Notes: a model not told the origin generated them from the letters alone. 64,000 bases of DNA from Isoetes taiwanensis (GCA_021234155.1 JAJEKV010000047.1:6539071-6603070); one strand, 5' to 3'. Numbered from the stretch's first letter, positions 44,057 to 56,999 are shown. Program-made: numbers and translations.

Positions 44057-45375
44057 TTAAAAAGATGTTAAAACAATTTTGGAAGATGTCGTAAGTATTG
44101 TTGTTTGGACAATTTAAAAGGTACTTTCTTGAAAGCTTTCATATTACTTGCATAAATATAGTTTGATGTTTCACAATTGATTGTTTTTTATATCTATATG
44201 TATATCTACTCAGACTCTGAGGCTGGACTATCATGGTAGAAAAAGTTTTAGGTTGAAATTAATTAAATGATAAAGTTAATGTTTTAGTAATAACTATTGA
44301 ATAATTTATTATTGATGAAATAAAATATAATCAATAATAAGCTATTTAATTTTTTAAAATATAAGCGTAATTAGTTAATTAATTTCAATCTAAAAGTTTC
44401 TTCTATGAATATATCTAAAAAATAACATTTTATTCATACAGAGTTTATCTTAGATGAAAATTTAATTCTAAATAGAATAAAGCGAAAATAAATCTTATAC
44501 TTTAGTAGCCATCAATACTTTTGATCTAAAGATAAATTGAATGAATTTTTGAAATCAATAAGAGTTGAAAATACTTATAATCTTATCATGGCATCCTTGA
44601 AATATATCTATTAGATTTGAATAAGTCCAAATTTTGTTAAATATGTCGTACTTCCATATTCTGATGCTACCTGAAGTGTGAGACATGCATCCGCGTTCTC
44701 CTCCTCTTCATCTTCTATGATTTCATCTTGCTCTTCCTTATTTTCTAATGTAATTGCATGCAGCAAAGATATATAACTAGGAATAGGATCATGTGCAATT
44801 CCTTCCAAAACTTCCATAACTTTAGTGTGAAGATTAACACCCTGGCTATTATCATCTTCCACGTTCTCTTTCCCTTGTGTTATGATTCCATAAGGTCATG
44901 TACAACCAATCTAGGACTAGTATCTAGATCTAGATATGCTAGTGTTTTAGCACCATAACCCTCTTTTGGAACAATAAATAACCCTTGACTAGCAGGAGTC
45001 ATTCCAGTCTCTCTCAATTCCCTGTCACTCAAACAAGTCCTTTTATATCTATAGACCTCTTTTTTTACCTTCTGATGAAATAGCTTCAGCTCTGATAAGA
45101 GAATGGGACACTTGCCTTTGCGGAGATAATTGACTGGCCATTCCGTCCATTCTGTCAATTTTCTCCTTTGTTGATGCAGAAGCCAAACATGCTCCTATTA
45201 ACTGCCCTCCTTGTGAGATGGCCCTTCCTCCTGGATCCATTGCAATAGAGCGGGCCGAACTGAGAAATAGGGTTAACAGTTTAACAGTTTCAAACAGAGA
45301 AGGCTGAACTAAAAACGGGGGTAACAATTTGAAGCATTAAAGGAAAAAGGCACTAAAGGGAAAAGGCAAAATGGA
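44057..45375 (-). repeat. Array unit U5
   Basis: ORFs at 44611-44862 (CLTLQVASEYG variant), 44880-45158 and 45049-45327. It carries the 9-bp segment (SASTKEK) but the MEDDNSQ variant, so it is intermediate between subtypes a and b. Confidence 0.9.
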
Positions 45376-46692
45376 TTAAAAAGATGTTAAAACAATTTTG
45401 GAAGATGTCATAAGTATTGTTGTTTGGACAATTTAAAAGGCACTTTCTTGAAAGCTTTCATATTAGTTGCATAAATATAGTTTGATGTTTCACAATTGAT
45501 TGTTTTTTATATCTATATGTATATCTACGCAGACTCTGAGGCTGGACTATCATGGTAGAAAAAGTTTTAGGTTGAAATTAATTAAATGATAAAGTTAATG
45601 TTTTAATAATAACTATTGAATAATTTATTATTGATGAAATAAAATATAATCAATAATAAGCTATTTAATTTTTTAAAATATAAGCGTAATTAGTTAATTA
45701 ATTTCAATCTAAAAGTTTCTTCTATGAATATTTCTAAAAAATATACAGAGTTTATCTTAGATGAAAATTTAATTCTAAATAGAATAAAGCGAAAATAAAT
45801 CTTATACTTTAATAGCCATCAATACTTTTGATCTAAAGATAAATTGAATGAATTTTTGAAATCAATAAGAGTTGAAAATACTTATAATCTTATCATGGCA
45901 TCCTTGAAGTATATCTATTAGATTTGAATAAGTCCAAATTTTGTTAAATATGTCGTACTTCCATATTCTGATGCTACCTCAGGTGTGAGACATGCATCCG
46001 CGTTCTCCTCCTCTTCATCTTCTATGATTTCATCTTGCTCTTCCTTATTTTCTAATGTAATTGCATGCAGCAAAGATATATAACTAGGAATAGGATCATG
46101 TGCAATTCCTTCCAAAACTTCCATAACTTTAGTGTGAAGATTAACACCCTGGCTATTATCATCTTCCACGTTCTCTTTCCCTTGTGTTATGATTCCATAA
46201 GGTCATGTACAACCAATCTAGGACTAGTATCTAGATCTAGATATGCTAGTGTTTTAGCACCATAACCCTCTTTTGGAACAATAAATAACCCTTGACTAGC
46301 AGGAGCCATTCCAGTCTCTCTCAATTCCCTGTCACTCAAACAAGTCCTTTTATATCTATAGACCTCTTTTTTTACCTTCTGATGAAATAGCTTCAGCTCT
46401 GATAAGAGAATGGGACACTTGCCTTTGCGAAGATAATTGACTGGCCATTCCGTCCATTCTGTCAATTTTCTCCTTTGTTGATGCAGAAGACAAACATGCT
46501 CCTATTAACTGCCCTCCTTGTGAGATGGCCCTTCCTCCTGGATCCATTGCAATAGGGCGGGCCGAACTGAGAAATGGGGTTAACAGTTTAACAGTTTCAA
46601 ACAGAGAAGGCTGAACTGTAAATTTAAACGGGGGTAACAATTCGAAGCACTAAAGGGAAAAGGCCCTAAAGGGAAAAGGCAAAATGGATTAA
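45376..46692 (-). repeat. Array unit U6 (last unit)
   Basis: ORFs at 45918-46169, 46187-46465 and 46356-46640. It has a 10-bp deletion in the A block (TAACATTTTATTCATACAG shortened near 45741) and an insertion AAATTTA near 46620. After 46692 the sequence no longer matches the array. Confidence 0.9.
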
Positions 46693-48469
46693 TTTAAAAG
46701 AAAAAGATTACTGAAATCTTCGAGGTTAATGGCCAGAATATTTCCTACATTATGCCAGATCAATAGCCTTGGATTTTCTTTGCTTTTACCCCAACAAAAC
46801 TTTCAGTGGTGCAAAACCATCATAGCGAAAAAAAACAAAAAACAAAAAAACAATGGTTAAAACGCCCGGAAGAATCAGAGAAACCCAATGAAGCCATCCC
46901 TGGCTATGCTCAAACCGGCTTCTACCCTGAACCGGCTATGGCCCTTGGCTTCTGCCCTCATCAGGGTATGGCAGTGGGCTCACTATAAAGTTGCGCAAGC
47001 GGCATCCTCTGCAGAAGAAACTGCCGTTAAAGTTTGTGATTTGAGCAGTATTAATCTGCTCTGAAGCTGCCATAAAGGGAAGATGCAGACAATTGGTGAG
47101 CAGCTGAATTTTCATAGTTTAAAAGCAAGATTGTCTCCAAGAACAGGGCGCATGCTGGATTTTTGTGCAGTAGCTACAAATCTGGCATCTGCAGGTAATA
47201 AATTGATGCAAGATGTTGTTTCGCCATCTGAGGATAATGGATTATGCAAGATGCTGTAACGGAAAGCAAGAAGTCTGATCCTATTACTCTTAACGACTTT
47301 TTCAAGCAAGAAGGTTCTGTACTTTCCCAATACATACATCTTTCATGCTATTTTGTTTAGTTTTCAATCTTTTTTTTGTAATTTTGCTCTCTGGAGTAGA
47401 TGATGTGGTTAAAATTGGGAGATCCTTATAGAGTTCTTGCTGAATTTATGGAAACATTTTATGCATTTAGGTTCTTCTAATTCTACTATTTTGCATCTTG
47501 TGTACCTTGTACACGTAGGTCTGATAATTCTACTATTCAATAGCATAGCACAAATAGCATGTAGGTTCTTATAATTCTACTATTATGTAGATATATCTTG
47601 TGCATATAGCTTCTTATAACTCGAATATTCTATAGCATACATGTAATTATTCTTCTTGTAACTAGTCATCAAATGTTATCTAGTTTTGGACTCACAAGTA
47701 GCTGGTTTGGTGGATTGTTTGCTACTGGTTTTTAATGCTAGTCAAGAAGATGATGCTACTATTTTAAGAATCCGGTGCAGAATATGGTTCAAAATACTTC
47801 CTTATGTAAGTTTGATTTTCATATATTAAAGTTTTACATCGTTGCTTGGATGATGCTTATTGCTGGGTGCTTAAATGTATTCTGCTGTTGTTTGTTTCAG
47901 GTTTTCCAAGTGCAGATGATGTTATTGTGCATTATTTTTATTTGACTTGGTGACTTATCTTGAACTCGGATTGTTTTACCAAAATGACACAGTGACTACA
48001 AAATTTAAATATTTACCAGTTGTGACCAATCTACACTTGAAGTTTCAGCCTGTTTGTAATTGAACTTTCATTAAATTTGCAAGGTATCATTATGCGGCGA
48101 ATTTTACCTGCTAAACCTGTAAACCAGAATTTAAGTACCCAAACGAGATTCTATGGGATTGGCATGGACACTAGCAACTGGAAATTATGCCACCCAAAAA
48201 CAATTCGACCCAACTATAGTGGATAACGTTGAACATTTCGCCCTGCTTAGAATTTCATTGGATAATAACGTTGGATAATGTGAACATTTACTGTGGTCAC
48301 ATGTAACATTTGTAACATCCTCTCATTATAGTCTCACCATAATATTTTGATACGAGAGAAAAAGGGGCTTCCAATAGACCTTAACAGCATCTATGAATTT
48401 TGAAGAATAAGAGAGAGGAATTCAATGGAGCACCATGAAGAGATGTCTCTTTTTGCATTCAATCATTCT
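46693..48469 (+). other. Spacer with possible host exon
   Basis: At 46888-47064 a 58-codon ORF (MKPSLAMLKPASTLNRLWPL...) is followed by a second start at 47083 (MQTIGEQLNFHSLKARLSPR ... DFCAVATNLASAG) with a donor-like CAG|GTAATA at 47193. This could be the 5' part of a host transcript, but I recognise neither. The rest (47340-48469) is AT-rich with no genes seen. Confidence 0.3.
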
Positions 48470-50357
48470 AAGCGAGGTGCACCCTGGACTACCATAGTCG
48501 TCGGATTCGTCGATCCTACGACCCAGATCGTATGTTGCGGCCTCTGGGCACCTCTCATTTTGCTTCCTTCCTTCCTTCCTTATAGTAATTTATGATTGGA
48601 GGCGCCTATGATTTTGAAATATGAAATACGATTTCGCCTAAGGTTTTGAGGGAATATCGAACCTCTATACGGCTTTGCCTAAGATTTTAAAACATGAAAT
48701 ACGGGGGCTCGAACCTCTACCAAAATAACTCAATGTCCTAATAAGATTACTTTAACCAATGTACCCAGTGAGCTAATGTGATTATTTTTTTATCTTGAAT
48801 CTATGTTTTTTTTTGTTATAACAACCCATTCAATTATTTTTGGGATATATGGTCTATGGTTTCAGGAATTGTTATTTTTACATCCATATCTGATCCCCCT
48901 GTTATTTTGCTACATATTGATTTTGAAATATGAAATACGATTTCGTCTAATTCAATTATTTTTGGGATATATGGTCTATGGTTTCAGGAATTGTTATTTT
49001 TACATCCATATCTGATCCCCCTGTTATTTTGCTACATATTGATTTTGAAATATGAAATACGATTTCGTCTAACGTTTTGAGGGAATATCGGACCTCTATA
49101 CGACTTTGCCTAAGATTTTAGAATATGAAATATGGGAGCTCGAACCTCTACCAAAATAATTCAGCGTCCTAACTAACACTAGTTAAACCAATATACTCAG
49201 TGAGCTAATGCAATTATTTTTTATCTTGAATCTATGATTTTTTTTATAACAACTTATTCGATTGTTTTAGGGATATATGGCATGGTCTATAGTTTTAGGA
49301 GTTGTTATTTTTACATCCATATCAAATCCCCCTGGAAGCCCCTGTTATTTTGCTACATATTCTAAACGAGGTGCACCCTGGACTACCACAGTCATCGGAT
49401 TCGTGGATCCTACGACCCAGATCGTATGTTGGGGCCCCTGGGCACCTCTCGTTTCGCTGATAGCCATTTATCATTGGAGGCGCCTATGATTTTGAAATAT
49501 GAAATACGATTTCGCCTAAGGTTTTGAGGGAATATCGAACCTCTATACGGCTTTGCCTAAGATTTTAAAACATGAAATACGGGGGCTTGAACCTCTACCA
49601 AAATAACTCAATGTATGAAATACAAGAGCTCGAACCTCTACCGAAATATTTCAGTGTCCTAACTAATACTACTTTAACCAGTATACTCAGTGAGCTAATG
49701 CAATTATTTTTTATCTTGAATCTATGTTTTTTTTTTTTTTTTATAACAACTTATTCGATTGTTTTTGGGATATATGGTCTATGGTTTCAGGAATTGTTAT
49801 TTTTACATCCATATCAGATCCCCCTGGAACCCCCTGTTATTTTGCTACATATTGATTTTGAAATATGAAATACGATTTCGCCTAAGGTTTTGAAGGAATA
49901 TCGAACCTCTATACGACTTTGCCTAAGATTTTAGAATATGAAATATGGGAGCTCGAACCTCTACCAAAATAATTCAGTGTTCTAACTAACACTAGTTTAA
50001 CCAATATACTCAGTGAGCTAATGCAATTATTTTTTATCTTGAATCTATGATTTTTTTTTTATAACAACTTATTCGATTGTTTTAGGGATATATGGTCTAT
50101 AGTTTCAAGAATTGTTATTTTTACATCCATATCAAACCCCCCTGGAAGCCCCTGTTATTTTGCTACATATTCTAAATGAGGTGCACCCTGGACTATCACA
50201 ATCGTCGGATTCGTGGATCCTACGACCCAGATCGTATGTTGGGGCCCCTGGGCACCTCTCGTTTCGCTGATAGCCACTTATCATTGGAGGCGCCTATGAT
50301 TTTGAAATATGAAATACGATTTCGCCTAAGATTTTGAGGGAATATCGAACCTCTATA
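48470..50357 (-). repeat. Cluster of tRNA-headed SINE-like repeats (left part)
   Basis: On minus each copy begins GCATTAGCTCACTGAGTA (A box) and carries GGTAGAGGTTCGAGCTC (B box) about 65 bp later, as expected for a pol III promoter derived from a tRNA. It continues with a body that includes AAATCATAGGCGCCTCC, a GC-rich GTGCCCAGGGGCCCC block and a T/A-rich tail. Heads lie near 48703-48790, 49136-49220, 49585, 49625-49700 and 49947-50020. Copies are head to tail, some truncated. Confidence 0.7.
48829..49072. repeat. Perfect 122-bp tandem duplication within the SINE cluster
   Basis: 48829-48950 and 48951-49072 appear identical base for base (start TTCAATTATTTTTGGGATAT, end GATTTCGTCTAA), indicating a recent local duplication. 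Confidence 0.9.
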
Positions 50358-50703
50358 TGTTACAACGCCATGGAAGGGGCAAGTTTGGCTACCATGAACC
50401 CCCTGGATTCCCCACTCCTCGAGTCCCTTGGACTCCCCACGCCAGACTTGTGTTGATCCCCTGATCAATACTGCAACATCGTGCAATTCTCTAATCGTCT
50501 TCTTGAGATCCATGATCTCTTATATAGGGTACCTACTCTTGTGGCATGCCGCCACGTGTATGCATGCATGCATATGGACTCTTGGAGTCTCCTTATGCCA
50601 CGTGTCCCTTAAACCTCTAATCCTTAGGTTTAATGGTCCTATGACCTAGGGACCAACATATGTATATAACATATGACTTAGGGCCTAACCTATGTTCGTA
50701 ACA
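50358..50703 (-). repeat. 3' LTR of the LARD-like element
   Basis: 346 bp, TGTTAC...GTAACA (both strands read similarly at the tips). On minus it has a TATA box CCTATATAAGAG at about 50519-50530 and ATGCATGCATGCATA repeats. It is almost identical to 60822-61181 except for a deletion of about 30 bp near 50495 and an insertion of about 13 bp near 50660. Confidence 0.92.
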
Positions 50704-50719
50704 TACCTCCCCCCCTTCA
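50704..50719 (-). promoter_or_regulatory. Polypurine tract
   Basis: On minus GAAGGGGGGGAGGTA immediately precedes the 3' LTR. It primes plus-strand DNA synthesis in LTR retrotransposons. Confidence 0.85.
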
Positions 50720-50759
50720 AATCCTTGGTCCCCAAGGATCATGGGAGTATGTGTATCTT

Positions 50760-51020
50760 GAAACCCATTCCCTGGGTCACCCGGTGACCATGGTTTCACC
50801 ATCTAGTCCATTTGAAACCCTTTCCCTAAATCACCTCGTGATCATGGTTTCGTATTCTCGTCCCTTCAGAAACCCGTTTCCTGGATCACCCTGTGATCAT
50901 GGTTTCATCCTCTAGTGCCTTCCGAAACCTATTCCCTGGATCACCCTATGATCATGGTTTCATCCTCTAGTCCCTTCTGAAACCCGTTCCCTGGATCACC
51001 CTGTGATCATGGTTTTATAG
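50760..51020. repeat. Five tandem copies of a 55-bp repeat
   Basis: Copies start with GAAACC at 50760, 50814, 50869, 50924 and 50979. Each contains TCACC..GTGATCATGGTTT. They lie between the polypurine tract and the chromodomain remnant. Confidence 0.9.
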
Positions 51021-54000
51021 CTCATTCTTTAGCGGACGTCCTACTTGCCATCCCTGATGCAAGTCTCTAATTCTTTAGTTTTAGGTAACTGACCTCATAT
51101 TGACTCCACTAATCCTTCTGTGTTATCAAGGGATTTTGAGTCAGATGAGGATTTGGCTGCATGTACACTTCACTTTCCCATGTGGCCTTGGGAAGTGACT
51201 GATCTCGCCACAAGATCTAGTACTCTGCAATACTCTTATTGCGCAGCCTCCGAATGCGAGTGTCTAGAATCGCCTCAGGAGTTACCTCAGAGCTAAGGGC
51301 TAGGAGTACTGTCACAATCTTTGGACAATATTTCTTTCTTGAGTTGACTTATGCGGAATAGGGCGCACTCCTAATCCATTCATAAGTTCTAACTCAACGC
51401 ATATGCTGTCTTCATTGACCCTTCCTGAGTCCAACATATTGGGACATCTATAACTAATGGTCTCAAGGTTCTTACCTTGCCATTAGTATTATAATACCTA
51501 TTTGGAACCTTGCGTCTATTCTTCTGCCAAGAACTCCAGGTTCTTTATGACGCATGTACCAACTTTTTGGACTAGAACAGAGGGCCACTTTATCCCTTAG
51601 TTGACACTTAGTGCAACTATGTACCTGATGCTAGTCATGTGAATTCACTAACCTATGTGAATTCAATATTCTTGATCTTAGATCTAAGAACACTATGCTA
51701 CAAAAGACCCTGCTTCTTATAAGCAATACAGTGGTAATGACCATAGATTCCCCCAGAAATCTAATTAGAAACAAGATTCTAATAATTGTACCACTCACAC
51801 TCTGATCATTTATCAGATATTTTTTGCAACATTAACCCCAGGTTAATCCTTGCATTTCTAGAGACCTTGCTCTATAAATACCCAGTACACCAATTCTGGC
51901 TAATCATGAATTCTAATTGGATTCTCTATCACAACTCCCATAGTTGATTCTCTTCCGCCAAGCATCTCAAGAATCCTTATATTCATGTATACTACTTTGA
52001 TAACAAGTAGTGATGGTTCAGACTCTGCCCTTTTAGGTCTCCATGGCATGCCTGGCCCTGCCAGCATAATGCCATTCCTCTAGGAAAACATTCTTCCTAA
52101 GTCTGACAACCTTCGTATCTTTATTAGGTGAACCCTTTCCTCAACAATTTTGGGTTCCACATTCACATTCCAGTTTGTGACCCCTTTTTCTTAGGGTAGA
52201 ATAAGTTAGAAAATCCTTTTCCTCCCCCTTTCAAAAAAAAATCAAACAATCCTTTGGTTTTGGAAGTGAATTCTTAAAGTCATATGCATCCAATTTATAG
52301 CCTGACATAGAACTTATCTATTAATCAGCTTGGATGATATACTAATAGGAGTTTTGGCCACTCTCTAAGCCTTGCCTATAAGAGTTTTGACTATTCCCTA
52401 AATTACCGTATGGTGGTGTTTCTAGTGAAGCCTCACTAGAACCCAAATACCTTGCCTTGCAAGATTGAGCAAGAAGACCTTTAAGTCTACACTCACACTC
52501 TTTCTATAGAGCCAACGGTTCTAACTACCTTACTTCTTGACTTTGTTGGCTTCCATAGCTTAACACCCCAATGCATCATCAATTCCAAATTTGATTTGCA
52601 AGCCCAACCAACGCATTGGCATAGACCACTTCCAGGTCTCTTACATGCTTAATTTGTGGGGTACTTTGATGCTCATGCCATATTGACTCTTAAAGATCAT
52701 GATTCTAGTAGATTCCTCATCAAGAAACTACTCTCTCACTTGACGTAAGTCACTAGACTTTGTTATTATTAGCTCTAAATGATCTTTTCAATAGGCATCA
52801 TAGATCTCCTAATGACCATTGCATTATAAGTGAAGCACCATTATGCTCCATCCATACATCAATCAGTATCTATTCATATACATATGTGTTTCATGTTAAT
52901 ACAGAGTTCATGCAAAAAAACCAAGCAACTCAGTTTAACACGACTAATTGGCCTTGCAAACTCTAACTTATAGAATTACATGGACCTTGGTTTCCACCAC
53001 TTCCTAAATGATACCACCATGTTTTCCATACCGGTTCTTGTTGTGCCTAGCTTTGCTTTTCATGCTTTGGCTTAGAGCTAACCCAAGTCATTCTCGACTT
53101 TGCTCAATAGCACAACCCTTATGGTTGCATCACATGACTTACCTAAGTCAACTGCAACTTTAATTGGTCCGCCAGTACCACAGCTTCTTGATCTCGTCAA
53201 AAGTTTCCCGTTGTACTAACCCCTAACTCATACTTGAACTTCATTCAAGATTCGTATGGGGCTTTGATTTCCCAGAATACACTTTCAACCATTGGCAGCC
53301 AAGCCAGCAAAATTTTCAACCTCAAGACACTCTTAAAGGGTGAAACTATTCTTATACGGCTTGCCCCTTACTTAGGTCCTCTCTCGAAAGTGAATAACTC
53401 TTATCAATGGGAAATTCATAGATAGGGTCCAATTATTTGGTTTGAATTATGTGCCATAAAGTCAATTTCCTTGACTACTTGTTCTAACACATATTCACTG
53501 CTTTCCCAATCTATGGCTATAAGGCATAATATACATCTCATAATACCTATACAAGCCCAGCTTATATATTGCGACCCATATGTTTTACCCCAAGCCCCGC
53601 TTGAACATACTGGGCAATGAGATGTATTCACAACTCCTAGTTGTATATAGATGTAGGAATATAACTCTACTAACATTCTTGTTTCCAAACAAGAGATATT
53701 GAGATTTTCTAACCAATCTCAGTATCTTAGTTTGAGCATAGGTAGAGTTTTATATGGAACTAGACAGTCCAATCAATCATATTGTAGCTTGATTCATCCT
53801 TGGCATCTTTCCAGAGACACCCTCTGAAATCAGTTTAACAAACGCTACAATAATCTATTGTATGCATCCATATGATCCTAGTTGAATCCGTTTGCTTCTT
53901 TATTTATTTTAAGTGCTCTTCCCAGAAGAACCCCTTAAAATGACTAACAAGTTGCTTTGCAATTACTATCTTATAGTTTCTACCTTATAAGTTCTCAACC

Positions 54001-54060
54001 TTATCAGTACTGCATCTCGTCCATGGCGCCTAGCTCACTTTCTCTCTCTAGCGCTCATTT
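51021..54060 (-). pseudogene. Decayed pol remnant of the LARD-like element
   Basis: On minus at about 51300-51180 the reading PEAILDTRIRRLRNKSIAEY followed by ILWRDQSLPKATWESE matches the chromodomain at the end of chromovirus integrases. No other domain is clear to me; only short scattered ORFs remain up to the LINE insertion. The degradation is much greater than the LTR divergence. Confidence 0.6.
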
Positions 54061-54216
54061 TCTCTCTCTAGCGCCTAGGACCTCCCCCCCACAGGGTTGA
54101 ACCCCCCCAAACCCCCCCGTGCCAACCACTGAGGGCGGGCATCGTTTATGGTTTTAAATATTTTTCAATTCTTCATAGCATTAACTCTTTAACCTCCATC
54201 CATACCATACAACTTC

Positions 54217-55460
54217 ATGGCCGCTTCTATAGCCCCTTGCCCAGACCCCCATTTGGAGGGGGATATTCCTCAGCCCCAGCCCCAGCCCCAGCCCCAGCCC
54301 ATCTGGGAGAACCAGGAGGAGGGGCCGCCACGAAAACGGCCCCGGTCAGATAACAAAGACAAGGGGGAAACCTCTTCCATGAGGAGGGAAGCCCGAGCGA
54401 AGGCCCAATCTATGAGATTGACTCGGGAGATGGATGAAGGCTGCTCAAGCCCGACACAGGCGCAGATGAGGGCCATGAAACATCTGGAGGAACAGGTCGA
54501 GAGTAACAGAACTCGGATTGCAGGATTGACAGCAGAGATACAGTCCTCAGCATCCCACGTGCTCAAAAGACAGTTGGTAGCGGAAAGGCAACGGGTTACA
54601 GAGATGGAGACCAAGCATGCTAGCTTGGAAGAGCGGGCCGCTTGGCCCATTTTGAGAGGAAACAGGATAAGCGGTGGCCTTGCCGACTTGCGAAGCTCAA
54701 GCGTGGATTCCCTCCTCACCACCATGGAGACTATGGCAAGCGACAAACGGGGTGTTGAGCAGATACGCTGGCAACTATTTCCCGCCTCCAAGTCGTAAAA
54801 CGAGGGTATGCCACCGTGATACGAAACGTCCGAGCCCTCGTCGAAGCTAGCCAGGCAGAGCTGAGAACCCTGCAGAGTAGGGCGGAGACACAGGATCGGG
54901 AGATTCAGGAGCTCAAAGCAACCATTGCCCAGCAAGGCAGCGGCCTCCATGCTGAGGTCCATGAACACCCGGGCAGATCGCGACGAAAGTGAGTTGGCCA
55001 GCGGGCCAGAGGTTCCAATGTGAGCTAGGCTCCTCGACTCCGCGCCAGAGAGGCCGCAACACGCGGGACAACAAACGCGACGTGCCCCACGCCCCCGGTC
55101 GCCAAACAGACAGACAGACACCACCTCCTCCACTCACGCCACATCGCCTTCCGGGGAGCAGCCCCACGCTTCCAACCATCAGCATCCCCGCCGGACAGCT
55201 AATGTTGCCCCTCGACTCAGTGAGCAGCAGGAGCAGAGTCGCCGACGTCATAATGTGGTGGTGCGTGGACTCTCGGAGGAGGCAGGAGAAGATCTCGCCA
55301 AGCGCATTCAGGATGAGATCCTATCTCGAATGGCATTCGACCGCGTACACATTGCTAGAGCAAGTCGCTTTGGGACTCAACGCATCGTGATCGTCGCCTG
55401 TTGTTACCTTCTTCACGGCGGCGCATGCGAAAGTACGCGGAGGCCATCAAGGCCGTAGTA
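54217..55460 (+). pseudogene. LINE ORF1 (RNA-binding protein)
   Basis: Begins MAASIAPCPDPHLEGDIPQP with a PQ repeat encoded by CAGCCC copies, then a basic NLS-like RKRPRSDNKDK and a coiled coil (MKHLEEQVESNRTRIAGLTA ...). The first frame ends at 54798. The next frame continues the coiled coil (VRALVEASQAELRTLQSRAE). A later frame (55250-55440) has HNVVVRGLSEEAGEDLAKRI and RVHIARASRFGTQRIVIV, matching the L1 ORF1 RRM-like domain. At least two frameshifts. ORF1 proteins coat the element RNA. Confidence 0.75.
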
Positions 55461-55759
55461 GGCAATTGAAGGGGATGCCAGTATGTCCACTCGTGATCTC
55501 ACCCTCGATGCAACAGAGTCCCGTACGGCAGCTAGCCTGGCCCCAGTCGTGGACGCCCGTCGTAGAGGGGGCTGCAGTTTGTCCGGGAAGCTTTTTTTTC
55601 AGGCCGGGGCCGAGGTCGCCGCCATACACGCGCCAGGGCCGCCGCCCTCGCCCCGGCCTGGCCGGGCATTCCCTACCGCACTCCTCAAGCGCCCCGGCCT
55701 GCCCGGACGGGCTGCCAGCGCCGACACCGCCTGCTCCCCGCGAATCGGGTAGATCATCG

Positions 55760-56660
55760 AAGGCCCACATCGAATGCCAACAAATAGGGAACTGTGCCTC
55801 CGGATGGTGTCTTGAACCTGCCGGGGCTTCCCCGGCGAAAAGGCGAGAGTCTCAACTCTATTGCACCGATATGGATCTCATTTTCCTCATGGAGACATGG
55901 GAGCATGCGGGGAGGCACTGACACGGACCTCCCAAAGCTATTCCGCATTTTCGGTGTTCAATGAGTGCACAGCAAAAGCGAGGGCATGGCGGCATTGCTC
56001 GCTACTACCGCGGCAACCTTGAGGCACTCCGGGCCTCGTTGCACAAAAAGCAGACAAAGCAACAAGCGCTACTTGTGGGTGCTGCAAAGATGACATGGCG
56101 ATGACGACACTCTCCTCATAGCAAAGATGCTACTTTCCACATGCCGAGAGCAACTTCTATAACACTTATTTGGATGTGGATCGATTGGAGCCCTATGTCG
56201 ATCTATATGATGACATACTGGCCAAAGACAAACAATTGGGGGGGTTATGTTGCTTGGCGACTTTAATGCACGCACAAGAGCCGAAAGAGGTTCCAAAAAT
56301 TTGACCCCCGGGCGAGGACGTCTTGCAATTGAACCCCGCAGAGGTGGCTTGGTCAAGGATATCGATGACGACCATATTTCGGCGCTATGGCGTGCGGTTG
56401 TTGTTGCCGGGTAGTATCTTTGACCTGGTTATTTGTAATGGGTTGGCACAATGGCCGTCTTCCGGTTGCTACACTTGTAGACGTGGAGAACCAAGGGGCG
56501 GCTCCGGTGTGGTGGATTATCTGGCTGGTTGAGGAACGGGATGCGCACTGGTTACTCATTTTTCCATCGGGACGCGGACACTTCGGGGAGGAAGTAGATT
56601 CGGACCACCGCCCCTCGTTCATGCATCTCCATTGGGAGGCTTCCGTGCACCGCCGCTTGA
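55760..56660 (+). pseudogene. LINE AP-like endonuclease
   Basis: Catalytic blocks are spread over frames: the DLIFLMETW start (about 55873), YNTYLDVDRLEPYVDLYDDI (about 56160-56215), LLGDFNARTRAERGS (56250-56294) and the terminal SDHRP (56600-56614). All five conserved regions of the EEP family can be followed, but at least five frameshifts disrupt the gene. Confidence 0.8.
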
Positions 56661-56999
56661 ACACACGGGTGCCCCTTTGCGCTGGACTACGGCCGTCGCA
56701 GGGGACCTATGCCCCACCGCTTGAGCATGATCTGGCGGATCGCTGCGCAACTCCCCACACTTCAAGAGCACTGGCTGTGCCGACTCAACCGCTTCGACGG
56801 CCGCTGAAAGATGCTTTTGGGAGAGGCCGCCATGGCTTAACCACAAGCACTACCATCTTTCCCAAGAACAAATGGTTTGATGATGAGTGTCGGGAGCTCA
56901 AACGCACACTCCCGCAAGTCATCGATCCCATCTCCCGCCCACAGCCCATCGGTCAATACCGCTCCTTTCTCAAGAACAAGAAGGCGGATACCGCAGAGC

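Larger units (their letters stand above)
28745..46692 (-). repeat. Tandem array of six 1.30-1.32 kb units, interrupted by three insertions
   Basis: Each unit starts TTAAAAAGATG and ends GGGAAAAGGCAAAATGGA. It consists of an AT-rich A block (about 590 bp) and a core (about 720 bp) with minus-strand ORFs. Starts are 28745, 30055, 31359, 36054, 44057 and 45376. Subtracting the inserted elements, unit lengths are 1310, 1304, 1310, about 1318, 1319 and about 1316. Copies are nearly identical by eye. Sequence variants alternate: units 1 and 3 match each other, units 2 and 4 match each other, and 5 and 6 form a third group, pointing to duplication of a two-unit block. Confidence 0.92.

Noticed and set aside
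28745-46692. CRISPR-like or satellite array
   Set aside because: The period is 1.3 kb without short regular spacers, and the setting is a plant genome; a CRISPR array is excluded. A simple satellite is less fitting because units carry conserved ORFs.
28745-46692. Array as LTR-internal-LTR concatemer
   Set aside because: I considered the A block as an LTR, but it has no TG...CA tips shared among units and no primer site or polypurine tract beside it.
48803-49868. Repeated small hydrophobic ORFs (GIYGLWFQELLFLHPY type)
   Set aside because: They recur because they lie in the SINE-like body; the same peptide appears in several frames of repeat copies, with no sign of being a gene.
54270-55133. 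287-codon minus-strand ORF
   Set aside because: It is the antisense of the GC-rich LINE ORF1; low-complexity WGWGWG at its end is the complement of the CAGCCC repeat, and no domain is visible.
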